Source of the DNA: JBGSWL01 sp041752455
GTDB taxonomy: Bacteria; Pseudomonadota; Alphaproteobacteria; Rhizobiales; Rhizobiaceae
NCBI GenBank assembly: GCA_041752455.1
Contig: JBGSWL010000182.1
Span: forward strand, 1-48,140
Length of the DNA: 48,140 nt
Reading direction: 5' to 3'
The stretch's first letter is position 1. The number at the start of each line of letters is the position of its first letter. This document shows, one piece after another, positions 7,543 to 16,487 of the stretch. The notes under the pieces were generated by a model, which saw only the letters and a list, made by a program, of their open reading frames with translations, ran no database searches and was not told where the DNA came from. The position numbers were made by a program, and so were the translations under genes.

Positions 7543-8394
7543 TCAGGCCGCCTCGATGCCGTAGAACGCAGCGATCGTGGCCCAGGCTTCCTCGGCCGTA
7601 TCGACAAAGGTGATCAGTTCGGTATCGCCGGGCGCAATCGTGCCCTGTTCGGCGAGAAATTCGAGATTGATGGCTTTGGCCCAGAAATCGCGACCGAACA
7701 GGATGAACGGCACGCGCTCCATGCGGCCCGTCTGGATCAGCGTCAGCGATTCGAACAGTTCATCCATGGTGCCGAAACCGCCCGGGAACACGGTGATCGC
7801 CTTGGCGCGCAGCAGGAAATGCATCTTGCGGATCGCAAAATAGTGGAAGTTGAAGCAGAGGTCGGGCGTCACGTATTTGTTGGGTGCCTGCTCATGCGGC
7901 AGTACGATGTTGAGGCCGATTGACGGTGCACCGACATCGGCCGCACCGCGATTGCCCGCTTCCATCACGCCCGGCCCGCCGCCGGTGACGACCACGAATT
8001 CGCGATGCAGCGTTGTGGCAGAGTGTGCCGAGACGAGCCGCGCGAACGTGCGCGCCTCATCGTAGAACCGTGCATTGGCGAGGAGATTTGCCTCCTGCGT
8101 TTCGTTCTTGGCGGCCCAGGCTTTGCCGCCAGGCTCCGGAATGCGCGCCCCGCCAAACAGCACAACCGTCGAGCGGATACCCCGCTCGGCCAGATGCAGC
8201 TCGGCCTTCATCAGCTCCAGCTGCAACCGGACCGGCCGCAACTCCTCACGGGTGAGGAATGCCTCGTCATCGAAAGCAAGGCGAAATGCCGGTGCACGAG
8301 TCTGCGCAGTATCGGGCACTTCGCGGGCATGGCTGATATCCCGTGAGGACGGAACCAACGGATCCCAGACATCGCCGCGGCGTCTTGCACTCAT
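7543..8394 (-). CDS. LOG-family (TIGR00730) nucleotide phosphoribohydrolase-like protein
   Basis: The 283-residue protein has the Rossmann-type LOG fold. The hallmark PGGFGTMDELFE is present, preceded by VVTGGGPGVMEAGNRGA, which together form the nucleotide site. Characterised relatives release cytokinin bases from their nucleoside monophosphates or cleave purine or pyrimidine monophosphates; the older label lysine decarboxylase is not supported. The longer type with a roughly 90-residue N-terminal extension, as here, is common in alphaproteobacteria. The start at 8394 (MSARRRGDVWDP) is preferred over an upstream frame extension to 8505, which is rich in Arg and lacks family similarity. Confidence 0.85.
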   Translation of the reverse strand: MSARRRGDVWDPLVPSSRDISHAREVPDTAQTRAPAFRLAFDDEAFLTREELRPVRLQLELMKAELHLAERGIRSTVVLFGGARIPEPGGKAWAAKNETQEANLLANARFYDEARTFARLVSAHSATTLHREFVVVTGGGPGVMEAGNRGAADVGAPSIGLNIVLPHEQAPNKYVTPDLCFNFHYFAIRKMHFLLRAKAITVFPGGFGTMDELFESLTLIQTGRMERVPFILFGRDFWAKAINLEFLAEQGTIAPGDTELITFVDTAEEAWATIAAFYGIEAA

Positions 8395-8537
8395 TCCTTC
8401 TATCCCTGTTTTCCTGTCTGTTGCTTTGGTCAGTCTTTTGCTGCGTTGACCTTGGCGTGCCCGTTGCAATAGGAACCGCAACAGTGTCCTGCGGTGGCTT
8501 AACACCGCCCTACCCGCATTTGAACCGAGAGACCATC

Positions 8538-9374
8538 ATGGCCCAGCACGACCTCGCCCAGCTCGAAACCATCATCGAGACGGCTTTCGACAATCTTGCC
8601 GAGATTTCGACCGGAACCCGCGGTGAAACCCGCGATGCGGTGATGGAAGCCTTGAACCTTCTGGATGCCGGCAAGGCGCGCGTTGCAACCCGCGGCGACG
8701 ATGGCGCCTGGACGGTCCACCAGTGGCTCAAGAAAGCCGTGCTGCTGTCGTTCCGGCTCAACCCGATGGCGGTGATCAAGGGCGGCCCGGGCGATGCGAC
8801 CTGGTTCGACAAGGTTGCTTCGAAGTTCGACGGCTGGTCGACGTCGGAATTCGAACGCGCCGGGTTCCGTGCGGTGCCGAACGCCATCGTGCGCCACTCG
8901 GCGCATATCGGCAAAGGCGTCGTGCTGATGCCGTCTTTCGTCAATCTCGGCGCCTTCGTCGATGAGGGCACGATGGTTGATACTTGGGCAACGGTCGGTT
9001 CCTGCGCGCAGATCGGCAAGAATGTGCACCTGTCCGGCGGTGTCGGCATCGGCGGCGTTCTGGAGCCGCTGCAGTCTGGCCTGACCATCATCGAGGACAA
9101 CTGCTTCATCGGCGCCCGCTCGGAAGTGGTCGAAGGCTGCATCGTGCGCGAAGGCTCGGTGCTCGGCATGGGAGTCTTCATCGGCAAGTCGACCAAGATC
9201 GTCAACCGCGCCACCGGCGAGGTCAGCTATGGCGAAGTGCCACCCTATTCGGTTGTCGTTGCCGGCTCGCTGCCCTCGACCAACGGCGTCAATCTCTACT
9301 GCGCGGTGATCGTCAAGCAGGTCGATGCACAGACCCGTTCCAAGACCGGCATCAACGAATTGCTGCGGGACTGA
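8538..9374 (+). CDS. dapD: 2,3,4,5-tetrahydropyridine-2,6-dicarboxylate N-succinyltransferase
   Basis: DapD transfers succinyl from succinyl-CoA to tetrahydrodipicolinate in the lysine/meso-diaminopimelate pathway. The 278-residue length is normal. The N-terminal helical domain carries GRATRGDDG-like residues (RVATRGDDGAW), and the centre is a left-handed beta-helix of hexapeptide repeats (IGKGVVLMPSFVNLGAFVDE, IGKNVHLSGGVGIGGV, NCFIGARSEVVEG). The next step but one, DapE, is encoded 1.2 kb downstream on the same strand, with two small membrane-protein genes between them. Confidence 0.97.
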   Translation: MAQHDLAQLETIIETAFDNLAEISTGTRGETRDAVMEALNLLDAGKARVATRGDDGAWTVHQWLKKAVLLSFRLNPMAVIKGGPGDATWFDKVASKFDGWSTSEFERAGFRAVPNAIVRHSAHIGKGVVLMPSFVNLGAFVDEGTMVDTWATVGSCAQIGKNVHLSGGVGIGGVLEPLQSGLTIIEDNCFIGARSEVVEGCIVREGSVLGMGVFIGKSTKIVNRATGEVSYGEVPPYSVVVAGSLPSTNGVNLYCAVIVKQVDAQTRSKTGINELLRD

Positions 9375-9379
9375 CAGTC

Positions 9380-9784
9380 ATGGCCGACCATCCGCTCACG
9401 GTTTCCTGGGTGTTGTTCGGGTTTGCCGGGCGGATCGGTCGCAAGAGTTTCCTGCTTGGTGCTTTGCTTCTGGTGCTGATCCAGGCGGCACTGCTCGCCT
9501 ACGCATCGCGCTTTGCCGGACCCGATACCGGCGTAGGGCAGGTTACCCTAACGGGAGCTGACGCTTTTCTGGTCGGTCTTCTGATGCTTGGTTCATGGTT
9601 CGCAACCGCCTGGGCGCTGCTGGCCATGGCGATCAAGCGATTGCACGACCTTGATCTGCCGGCGGCACTGGCCATCTGCCTGATCATTCCGGCAGTGGCG
9701 TTCTTTGCCTGGCTGTTTCTGGCCATCATGCCATCCAAGCAAGTGACGACCCGGCACGGCCCGCCGCCTTTTCCGCGAAACTGA
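9380..9784 (+). CDS. DUF805 small membrane protein
   Basis: The 134-residue product fits DUF805: an N-terminal LFGFAGRIGRKSF motif, three to four membrane segments, and the AIKRLHDLDLP signature that follows the third segment. The family is often near stress or transport genes, but its function is unknown. The ATG at 9380 lies five bases after dapD, so the gene is probably co-transcribed with it. Confidence 0.88.
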   Translation: MADHPLTVSWVLFGFAGRIGRKSFLLGALLLVLIQAALLAYASRFAGPDTGVGQVTLTGADAFLVGLLMLGSWFATAWALLAMAIKRLHDLDLPAALAICLIIPAVAFFAWLFLAIMPSKQVTTRHGPPPFPRN

Positions 9785-9814
9785 ACCTTAAGCGGAATGT
9801 GGCACAAGGCGGAC

Positions 9815-10507
9815 ATGCCTTATCGCACACTGGACCCAACGAAGATCGAGACAACGGCCGCCCGGCTGGCGGACCGCGTGCGGGCTCGCTTTCCCGATTC
9901 CAGCCTTTTGAAGGTTTCGGACGAACTGACCAACCTCACCCGTGACCTGGGCAAGGATGCTGTCACGCTTGAGCATCCCGTGTGGTGGCTGCGGGCGTTG
10001 GCGATCGCGACCGTCATTGCCGCCGCCGTGGTCTTCTGGCGGGTCGGCACGCTGATCTCGTTTGACCGGATCTCCGGCGGTGCGCTCGATGCCGTCCAGG
10101 GGATCGAGGCGGGCATCAATACGATTCTATTCGCAGGCGCCGGGCTCTATACGCTGGTGACGCTGGAGGAGCGCTTCAAGCGGGCGCGGGCGCTGAAAAG
10201 CCTGCACGCGCTGCGGTCGCTGATCCACATCATCGACATGCACCAGTTGACCAAGGACCCCGCCGCGCTTTCGGCGGACTATGTCACCACCATAGCCTCG
10301 CCCAAGCGGACCCTGACCCCTGCCGAACTGACGCGCTATCTCGACTACTGCTCGGAAATGCTGTCGATCACCGGCAAGGTCGCCGCACTCTATGCCCAAT
10401 CGATCAGCGACATGGGCGTGGTGGAAGCCGTCAACGACATCGAGGAACTGGGCAGCAACCTTTCCCGCAAGATCTGGCAAAAGATCATGCTGATCGAACG
10501 GGTATGA
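9815..10507 (+). CDS. Conserved hypothetical membrane protein between dapD and dapE
   Basis: I do not recognise a named family. The roughly 230-residue product has a soluble N-terminal helix-rich part (1-55), two membrane segments at about 60-78 and 98-118 separated by a short loop, and a C-terminal cytoplasmic helical part (120-230) with likely coiled-coil character (ALKSLHALRSLIHIIDMHQL). The ATG at 9815 (MPYRTLDP) is preferred; an ATG at 9797 adds six residues. It sits in the dapD-dapE string on the same strand with no overlaps. Any link to diaminopimelate or peptidoglycan synthesis is only suggested by position. Confidence 0.75.
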   Translation: MPYRTLDPTKIETTAARLADRVRARFPDSSLLKVSDELTNLTRDLGKDAVTLEHPVWWLRALAIATVIAAAVVFWRVGTLISFDRISGGALDAVQGIEAGINTILFAGAGLYTLVTLEERFKRARALKSLHALRSLIHIIDMHQLTKDPAALSADYVTTIASPKRTLTPAELTRYLDYCSEMLSITGKVAALYAQSISDMGVVEAVNDIEELGSNLSRKIWQKIMLIERV

Positions 10508-10542
10508 TTGACCGGTCCTGCCCCTGGTCCTAGACCTAGGCC

Positions 10543-11757
10543 ATGACGCTGCTGCCCACAGATCCTGTTCAAAACCTCACAAGCCTCATCCGCTGCGCCT
10601 CGGTGACACCGGCGGACGACGGCGCACTCGATGCGCTTGCCGCCATGCTGCAGCCAATGGGTTTTGTCTGCGAACGAGTGACCTTTTCCGATGACGGCAC
10701 GCCCGACATCGGCAACCTTTACGCCCGGCTTTCCGGCCAAGGCAATGGGCCGCATCTGGCCTTTGCCGGCCACACCGATGTGGTTCCGACCGGAAATCTT
10801 GACGCTTGGACGCATCCGCCGTTCTCCGCCCATATCGACGAAGCCGAGATGATGTATGGCCGCGGCACGGTGGACATGAAAGGCGGCATTGCCTGTTTCG
10901 TCGCCGCGCTGGCCCGTGTTGTCGCGCGCCAAGGCGGACTTGCCGGATCGGTGTCGTTGATCATCACGGGCGACGAGGAAGGTCCGGCGATCAACGGCAC
11001 CAAAAAGCTGCTTGATTGGGCGCGAGCGCGCGGCGAACGGTGGGATGCCTGCCTTCTGGGCGAGCCGACCAACCCGCAAGCGATCGGCGACATGATCAAG
11101 ATCGGCCGGCGCGGTTCGCTCTCTGGGCTGTTGACGGTTCATGGCGTCCAAGGCCATGCGGCCTATCCGCATCTGGCCGACAATCCTGTGCGCGGCCTGA
11201 TGACGCTATGTGCGGCGCTGTTGTCTCCGGCGCTGGACAAGGGCACCGCCGATTTCCAGCCGAGCAATCTGGAAATCACGTCGGTCGATACCGGCAATCC
11301 GGCAACCAACGTCATCCCGGCTGAAGCGCGCGCCAGCTTCAACATGCGCTTCAATGACACCTGGACCGGCGACAGCCTGAAGGCCGAGATCGCGCGCCGG
11401 CTTCAAGATGCATCGCTCGACATGACACTTCGCGCCAACAACAGCGAACCGGTACGCTATACCCTCGACTGGAAAGAACCGGTCTCCGACGTGTTCCTGA
11501 CGCGCGACGATGACCTGATCGCCGCGTTGTCGAGTGCCGTCGAAGCTGTGACAGGGCGCAAGCCTGTGCTGTCGACTTCCGGCGGTACGTCCGACGCCCG
11601 TTTCATCAAGGACCACTGCCCGGTCGCCGAGTTCGGCCTCGTCGGCCAGACCATGCACCAGATCGACGAACGCGTGGCGCTTTCCGATCTGGAGACGCTG
11701 ACGCAGGTCTATGAGCGGTTCATCACCGACTGGTTTGCCCGCACGGCGTCGGTGTGA
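10543..11757 (+). CDS. dapE: Succinyl-diaminopimelate desuccinylase
   Basis: DapE is a di-zinc M20-family hydrolase that removes succinate from N-succinyl-LL-diaminopimelate. The 404-residue product has the metal ligands in order: H77 in FAGHTDVVPTG, D111 in GRGTVDMKGG, the catalytic E145 and ligand E146 in TGDEEGPAING, and a C-terminal histidine in QTMHQIDE. The dimerisation (lid) domain lies in the middle, around RRGSLSGLLTVHGVQGH. It completes, with dapD, two steps of the same pathway within the window. Confidence 0.96.
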   Translation: MTLLPTDPVQNLTSLIRCASVTPADDGALDALAAMLQPMGFVCERVTFSDDGTPDIGNLYARLSGQGNGPHLAFAGHTDVVPTGNLDAWTHPPFSAHIDEAEMMYGRGTVDMKGGIACFVAALARVVARQGGLAGSVSLIITGDEEGPAINGTKKLLDWARARGERWDACLLGEPTNPQAIGDMIKIGRRGSLSGLLTVHGVQGHAAYPHLADNPVRGLMTLCAALLSPALDKGTADFQPSNLEITSVDTGNPATNVIPAEARASFNMRFNDTWTGDSLKAEIARRLQDASLDMTLRANNSEPVRYTLDWKEPVSDVFLTRDDDLIAALSSAVEAVTGRKPVLSTSGGTSDARFIKDHCPVAEFGLVGQTMHQIDERVALSDLETLTQVYERFITDWFARTASV

Positions 11758-11761
11758 CGCC

Positions 11762-12325
11762 GTGATCGGCCACGCGCTTCACCAAATTCGTTGCCTTGTC
11801 GAAATCCTGCGCGGCGACGCGAGCGCGCTGTCACGCATGGACCTGTCGGCGGAGGGCTTCTGGCGCTCGTTCAATACCATTTTGCTCGCGCTGCCGGCCT
11901 ATTTTTTGCTCTGGATGCATTCTGCACGAGAACTTGCCGAGGCCGGCGATACCCGCTCGACCGCGACCATCATCCTGCTCCAGACGGTCGTGGACCTTGC
12001 CACATGGATCGTGCCGCTGGTTGTTGCTGCCCTTGCGCTGAGGCCGCTCGGCATCGGCAACCGGCTGGTGCCGTTTGTTGCCGTGCAGAACTGGTTTGCA
12101 CTGCTTGTGACCTATCCGCTGGCGTTGGCGGTTGTCGCCGATCCGTCGGAAGGGATCGGGGTTTTCCTCGTGCTTGGTTTCTTCCTCGCAACGCTTGTGG
12201 CACTCGTGCACCTGACGCGGGTTTCGATCGGCGGCTCCATGCCGATGGCGATCGGCCTTGTCGTTCTCCAGACCGTGATCGCCCTGTTTGCGTTGCCGGC
12301 CTACGAGGCGCTCGGGCTGTCATAG
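11762..12325 (+). CDS. Hypothetical multi-pass membrane protein
   Basis: The frame opens with a GTG at 11762, four bases after the dapE stop, and encodes 187 residues with about five membrane segments (for example FNTILLALPAYFLLWM, VVDLATWIVPLVVAALAL, GIGVFLVLGFFLATLVALV). An ATG at 11837 is an alternative start. Its layout resembles small Yip1-like or DUF membrane proteins, but I cannot name the family. Its 3' end overlaps the convergent truA gene by 25 bases. Confidence 0.75.
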   Translation: MIGHALHQIRCLVEILRGDASALSRMDLSAEGFWRSFNTILLALPAYFLLWMHSARELAEAGDTRSTATIILLQTVVDLATWIVPLVVAALALRPLGIGNRLVPFVAVQNWFALLVTYPLALAVVADPSEGIGVFLVLGFFLATLVALVHLTRVSIGGSMPMAIGLVVLQTVIALFALPAYEALGLS

Positions 12326-13062
12326 TCAACGCGGGCAAGATAAAGCCCGTGAGGTGGTGCCAGTGCACCGCATTGCTGATGGTCGCGGGCTTCGAATGCG
12401 CGCACGAGCTCATCCTGCGTCCAGCGGCCCTCGCCGACACATTTCAGCGTGCCGACCATCGAACGAACCTGATTGTGCAGAAACGATCGTGCTTCGACGG
12501 TGAAGATGATCATCTCGCCCTCGCGGCGCGCCTCGATCCGGTCCAGCGTACGGATTGGCGATTTGGCTTGGCACTGGGCAGCGCGGAACGTCGAAAAATC
12601 GTGTGTTCCCAGAAGCTTGAGCCCCGCAGCATTCATGACATCGACATCGAGCGGCCGCTTGACCCACCAGGCGCGGCGGCGATCCAGCGTCAGCGGCGGA
12701 AGCCGTTCATGGATGCGGTATTCGTAGGCGCGTGCTTTGGCCGAGAACCGGGCGTGGAAATCGTCGGAAACCTTTTCGACCGACAGCACGGCAACCGCTT
12801 CTTCGGCCATGGCCAGAAAGGCGTTGATCGCCAGCAGCACCTTGCGCTCGCCCCAATCGCGGGAAAGGTCCACATGGGCGACCTGCCCCAGCGCATGAAC
12901 GCCGGTATCGGTGCGCCCGGCAACATGGACGGTGACCGTCTCCAGTGAAAATCCGGCAATCGCCTTTTCGACGGCTTCCTGCACCGCATAGCCGTTGGTC
13001 TGGCGTTGCCAGCCGACATAGGCGGTTCCGTCATATTCGATGGTGAGCTTGTAGCGGGGCAT
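12301..13062 (-). CDS. truA: tRNA pseudouridine(38-40) synthase
   Basis: TruA isomerises uridines 38, 39 and 40 in the anticodon arm of many tRNAs. The 253-residue protein carries the catalytic motif GRTDTGVHA with the nucleophile D52, the N-terminal YDGTAYVGWQRQ, and the C-terminal FLHNQVRSMVGTL. In rhizobia truA usually follows fmt directly; here 1.6 kb with a glycosyltransferase on the other strand separates them. Its tail overlaps the membrane-protein gene on the plus strand. Confidence 0.96.
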   Translation of the reverse strand: MPRYKLTIEYDGTAYVGWQRQTNGYAVQEAVEKAIAGFSLETVTVHVAGRTDTGVHALGQVAHVDLSRDWGERKVLLAINAFLAMAEEAVAVLSVEKVSDDFHARFSAKARAYEYRIHERLPPLTLDRRRAWWVKRPLDVDVMNAAGLKLLGTHDFSTFRAAQCQAKSPIRTLDRIEARREGEMIIFTVEARSFLHNQVRSMVGTLKCVGEGRWTQDELVRAFEARDHQQCGALAPPHGLYLARVDYDSPSAS

Positions 13063-13146
13063 GGGCGGCTCTTAGGCAGCAGGGATCAGCCTGTCCACCC
13101 TGTCAGGCAATTGACGAAGCGGCACAAAGCGGCAAAGAGCGCGGCG

Positions 13147-14715
13147 ATGAGCCAGATGGAACCCCCTTCGCCAACACCAGCCGACCCCCTGTGGGCCCGG
13201 CCGCCCGTGGTTGCAGCTTTTGTCGTTGTCCTCGTCCTGACCAAGTTTGCGCTGGCCGTCGCGACTGACCTGATCCGCGACGAAGCCTATTACACGCTGT
13301 GGGCGCTGCATCCGCTCGCTGCCGGCTATTTCGATCATCCGCCCGCGACGGTCTGGTTCATCAAGGGCGGTTTTGCGCTGTTCGGCGTCAACGAAGTCGG
13401 TGCGCGGGCGCTGACCATCCTGTCGATGATTCCGGCTTCAGTTGCCGTGTGGCGCACGGCGATGATCGTCTCGGACGACCGGCGCACGGCGGCCCTTTCG
13501 GTCTGGTGGATGAACCTGACCGTCGGCATGATGCTCGGCCTTCTCGTCATAACCCCGGACGCACCGGCGATCGCCTTCTGGACGCTGGCCGTGTGGAGCG
13601 CTGCCGAGCTTTTGCGGTCCGGGCGCGGCCACTGGTGGCTCGTCTTCGGACTGTTTGCCGGGCTTGGCCTTGCAGCGAAATACACAGGGCTGTTTCTCGG
13701 CGCCGGGGTCGTGATCTGGCTGCTGTGGCACCGCGAGAACCGGCGCTGGTTCGCCTCGCCGTGGCTTTACGCCGGCGGGGCGCTGGCGCTGGCGATCTTC
13801 GCGCCGGTCGTTGTCTGGAACCTTGGCAACGGGTTGTCCTCGTTTGCCTTCCAGTTCGGTCGCTCGGCAGGCGTGCAAGACTTCAACCTTGCCGACCTCG
13901 TCAACCTGCCCGACTATCTCGCAGGCCAGGTGGCGCTGCTGCTGCCGTGGCTGTTTGCGCTGGGAACGGCAGCGTTCTGGCTGTTCTTCACCCGCCCATC
14001 CTGGCGAGCAGACCGCGGCCTTTCGCTGGTTGTCCTGACGACGCTGCCGGCACTTAGTTATTTCCTGTTCCATGCGCTTCACTCGGCGGCGCAGGGAAAC
14101 TGGCCGTGGCCGATCTATCCGCAGTTTGCGCTGCTTGGCGCGTTTGTCGCCTACAGCACGGACGGTGGCAGATTCATCGACCTGTGGCGGCGGCATGGCC
14201 TCCGCCTTCAGGCGCCGGTTGGAGCGGCGGTGGCTCTGGTGATCTTTGCGCAGGCGCTGTTCCAGCCGGTGCGTGTTCCCTTCTCCGACCAGACCCTTGC
14301 CATGCACGGTTGGGCCGAGGTTGCGCAGACCGTTCAGCGCGTTGCAAATGCCGAAGGCGGTGCGCCACTGTTGGTGCGCGACTACGGGCTGTACGGCTAT
14401 CTCGAAAGCTATCGCGCCTTTGAAGGTCTGACCTACCGCGCGCTGCCGCTCGATGAGTTTCATCGGTACGGATTTGTGACCGGCCTTCCTGCGACCGACG
14501 AGGCGGTCCAATGGCCGGTGCTTGTTGCCTGGCCGGGCTTGCGCGATCCGGCAGACCTGCCACGCCAGCGCCGCGATGGCGCTGCTTTCGATCCACCGCT
14601 GACATTCGTCGCGCATGTGCCCCGGATTGCTGCCGACGGCGAACCGGCCGGTGGCGTCACACTCATGCGCATGGAACGTCAGGCAACGCCGGTATTTTCG
14701 GGCGGCACACCCTAA
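13147..14715 (+). CDS. GT39/ArnT-like membrane glycosyltransferase
   Basis: The 522-residue protein is a GT-C-fold polyprenol-dependent glycosyltransferase of the PMT_2/ArnT class. The first extracytoplasmic loop contains IRDEAYYTLWALHPLAAGYF followed by DHPP, the acidic motif region that in ArnT/PMT enzymes is catalytic. About ten to twelve membrane segments follow, then a soluble C-terminal part from about residue 400. Members move a sugar from a lipid carrier to lipid A, a glycan or a protein; no arn genes are nearby, so the substrate is open. It diverges from truA and faces fmt, dividing the usual fmt-truA pair. Confidence 0.85.
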   Translation: MSQMEPPSPTPADPLWARPPVVAAFVVVLVLTKFALAVATDLIRDEAYYTLWALHPLAAGYFDHPPATVWFIKGGFALFGVNEVGARALTILSMIPASVAVWRTAMIVSDDRRTAALSVWWMNLTVGMMLGLLVITPDAPAIAFWTLAVWSAAELLRSGRGHWWLVFGLFAGLGLAAKYTGLFLGAGVVIWLLWHRENRRWFASPWLYAGGALALAIFAPVVVWNLGNGLSSFAFQFGRSAGVQDFNLADLVNLPDYLAGQVALLLPWLFALGTAAFWLFFTRPSWRADRGLSLVVLTTLPALSYFLFHALHSAAQGNWPWPIYPQFALLGAFVAYSTDGGRFIDLWRRHGLRLQAPVGAAVALVIFAQALFQPVRVPFSDQTLAMHGWAEVAQTVQRVANAEGGAPLLVRDYGLYGYLESYRAFEGLTYRALPLDEFHRYGFVTGLPATDEAVQWPVLVAWPGLRDPADLPRQRRDGAAFDPPLTFVAHVPRIAADGEPAGGVTLMRMERQATPVFSGGTP

Positions 14716-14719
14716 GGGG

Positions 14720-15661
14720 TCAGATCAGCCTCTGTTCAGCCAGCACTGCCCCGCGCAGAAAATCTCCGGCGCTGACCGGCTTGCCGCCGGCGCGCTGCAA
14801 TTGCGTCAGTTCCACGGCTCCACCGGCGCCGCAGGTGACGACGATCCGACCGTTGCCAGTGTCAATCGTCCCGGACGAAGCTTTCGATCTTTCCGTGACA
14901 CGTTGGCTCGCCAGCAGCTTCACCCGTTCAGGTTTTCCGGCGATTTCCATTTCGGTCCAGGCGCCAGGCGCGGGCGAAAGCGCGCGGATGCGGTTGTGCA
15001 CATCGGTTGCTGGTTGGGTCCAGTCGATGCGGGTCTCGGCCTTGTCGATCTTGGCCGCGTAGGTGACACCGTCCTCGGCTTGCGGCGTCAGTGTCAACGT
15101 CCCCGCCTCCAGCGCATCCATGGCCTTGACCATCAGGGCGGCACCTTTTTCCGACAGGATGTCGTGCAATTGCCCGCCGGTCATGTCCGGGCCGATCGGC
15201 ACACGTTCGGTCATGGCGACCGGACCGGTGTCGAGGCCCGCTTCCATCTGCATCACCATCATGCCGGTTTCGCCGTCTCCAGCCATGATCGCACGCTGGA
15301 TCGGTGCCGCGCCGCGCCAACGCGGCAACAACGAAGCGTGACCATTGAAACAGCCAAGGCGCGGCGCATCGAGCACTGCGCGCGGCAGAATGAGGCCGTA
15401 GGCGACGACCACGGCCACATCCGCACCGTGGGCGGCAAAAATCGCCTGCTCGTCGGGATCACGCAGGGTTTTCGGCGTGTAGACCGGTATGCCGAGCGCT
15501 TCGGCCGCCTTGTGGACAGGCGAAGGCGTCAGTTCGAGCCCGCGCCGACCGCCCGGGCGAGGCGGCTGGCTGTAACAGGCGACGATCTGATGACCGGCCC
15601 CATGAAGCGCCATGAGCGTTTGCACCGAGAATGCCGGCGTTCCCATGAAGATCATGCGCAT
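14720..15661 (-). CDS. fmt: Methionyl-tRNA formyltransferase
   Basis: Fmt formylates initiator Met-tRNA using 10-formyl-tetrahydrofolate. The 313-residue product has the N-terminal formyltransferase domain with N106, H108 (NGHASLLPRWRGAAPIQ) and D144 (GLDTGPVAM), the catalytic triad of the family, then a C-terminal OB-like tRNA-binding domain. GGGAG about 11 bases upstream supports the ATG at 15661. Peptide deformylase, its functional partner, lies 1.2 kb upstream on the same strand beyond a toxin-antitoxin pair. Confidence 0.96.
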   Translation of the reverse strand: MRMIFMGTPAFSVQTLMALHGAGHQIVACYSQPPRPGGRRGLELTPSPVHKAAEALGIPVYTPKTLRDPDEQAIFAAHGADVAVVVAYGLILPRAVLDAPRLGCFNGHASLLPRWRGAAPIQRAIMAGDGETGMMVMQMEAGLDTGPVAMTERVPIGPDMTGGQLHDILSEKGAALMVKAMDALEAGTLTLTPQAEDGVTYAAKIDKAETRIDWTQPATDVHNRIRALSPAPGAWTEMEIAGKPERVKLLASQRVTERSKASSGTIDTGNGRIVVTCGAGGAVELTQLQRAGGKPVSAGDFLRGAVLAEQRLI

Positions 15662-15782
15662 ATGCGTGCAACTCCCGCCTTTTGTTTAAAATGCAACCGT
15701 TCCCGGTGACGGACCGGAAACCTGAACAGATCATTATCACGGCTGCGGCCGGCGGAGGCTGCAAAAGCAGGGAAGCAGTCTC

Positions 15783-15992
15783 ATGCCCAAGACATTTGGA
15801 AAATTGCCGCCGCGCACGGTCGGCGACATTGCAAACGCGCAACGCGAACGCGCGCAGCGCGGTGAACGGAAGCTCGACAAACTTCTCGCCTGGATTTCCT
15901 ATGGAACTTTGGTGTGGGCCGCCGTTGTCGTGTTTCATCCCAAGATCGCTGCCGCAGGTGTTGTCACCGTCGCGCGCATTGCAGGCGGGTGA
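15783..15992 (+). CDS. Small hypothetical single-pass membrane protein
   Basis: This 69-residue frame encodes a basic N-terminal half (PKTFGKLPPRTVGDIANAQR and on) and one membrane segment at about 38-62. AGGGAAG ends about seven bases before the ATG. It lies between fmt and the toxin gene on the opposite strand. I do not recognise it; codon use looks normal for the genome, but a frame this short is only moderately supported. The stop codon falls within a GGGTGA/TCACCC inverted repeat at 15987-16000. Confidence 0.5.
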   Translation: MPKTFGKLPPRTVGDIANAQRERAQRGERKLDKLLAWISYGTLVWAAVVVFHPKIAAAGVVTVARIAGG

Positions 15993-16021
15993 CATCACCC
16001 GACGGCCAGTGTTCCCGCAGA

Positions 16022-16040
16022 CACGGTGGAAAGCACCGTG
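16022..16040. terminator. Weak hairpin between convergent genes
   Basis: CACGGTG and CACCGTG (7 bp) close a GAAAG loop between the small membrane-protein gene and the convergent toxin gene. No T-run follows, so terminator function is uncertain. Confidence 0.3.
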
Positions 16041-16062
16041 CTAAAGGCGAGGAAGCCTATCG

Positions 16063-16482
16063 TCATGTTGGGTCGAACGGATTCACGATGGTCAAATCAA
16101 GACCGCCGAAGTCGCGGACGTTGCGGGTTGCGAGCGTCGCCCCCTGATGAAGGCAAATGGCTGCTATCATGGCGTCTTTGGTTTCGATTGGCTGACCGGC
16201 TTGGCGGCGGGCGGCGGCGAGTTGTCCGTGACGAACGGCCGTATCGTCAGTAAAAGGCAGGATCCGGCCGCTGAACTCCTGGCGAATCCGGTCAATCACC
16301 TGCAGCAGTTGCTCCCGCCTTGCCTGATCCCTGACCAGACAGGCCCCGAAAACCAGTTCGGAAATCGTGATGCTCGACAGGAAAAGATCAAGCTCCGACT
16401 GACGGTTGAGCCAAAGGCGAACAGCTTCGCTTGGACGAGGCGACATCTGCTCGGATATCACATTGGTGTCGAGAACGATCAT
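16063..16482 (-). CDS. PIN-domain toxin, FitB/VapC type
   Basis: The 139-residue protein is a PIN-domain ribonuclease toxin. The metal-binding acidic residues are in place: D5 (LDTNVIS), E42 (ISELVFG), D103 (ETKDAMIAA), and the C-terminal ATRNVRDF with N121 and D124. This fits the FitB-like subgroup. It begins five bases after the antitoxin stop codon, so the two form one operon. VapC-class toxins cleave specific RNAs, often initiator tRNA or 23S rRNA; the target here is unknown. Confidence 0.92.
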   Translation of the reverse strand: MIVLDTNVISEQMSPRPSEAVRLWLNRQSELDLFLSSITISELVFGACLVRDQARREQLLQVIDRIRQEFSGRILPFTDDTAVRHGQLAAARRQAGQPIETKDAMIAAICLHQGATLATRNVRDFGGLDLTIVNPFDPT

Positions 16483-16487
16483 GCCGG

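Noticed and set aside
13438..14616. 392-codon minus-strand frame opposite the glycosyltransferase
   Set aside because: Rich in Arg, Gln and Pro with no motif; an antisense shadow of the membrane protein gene.
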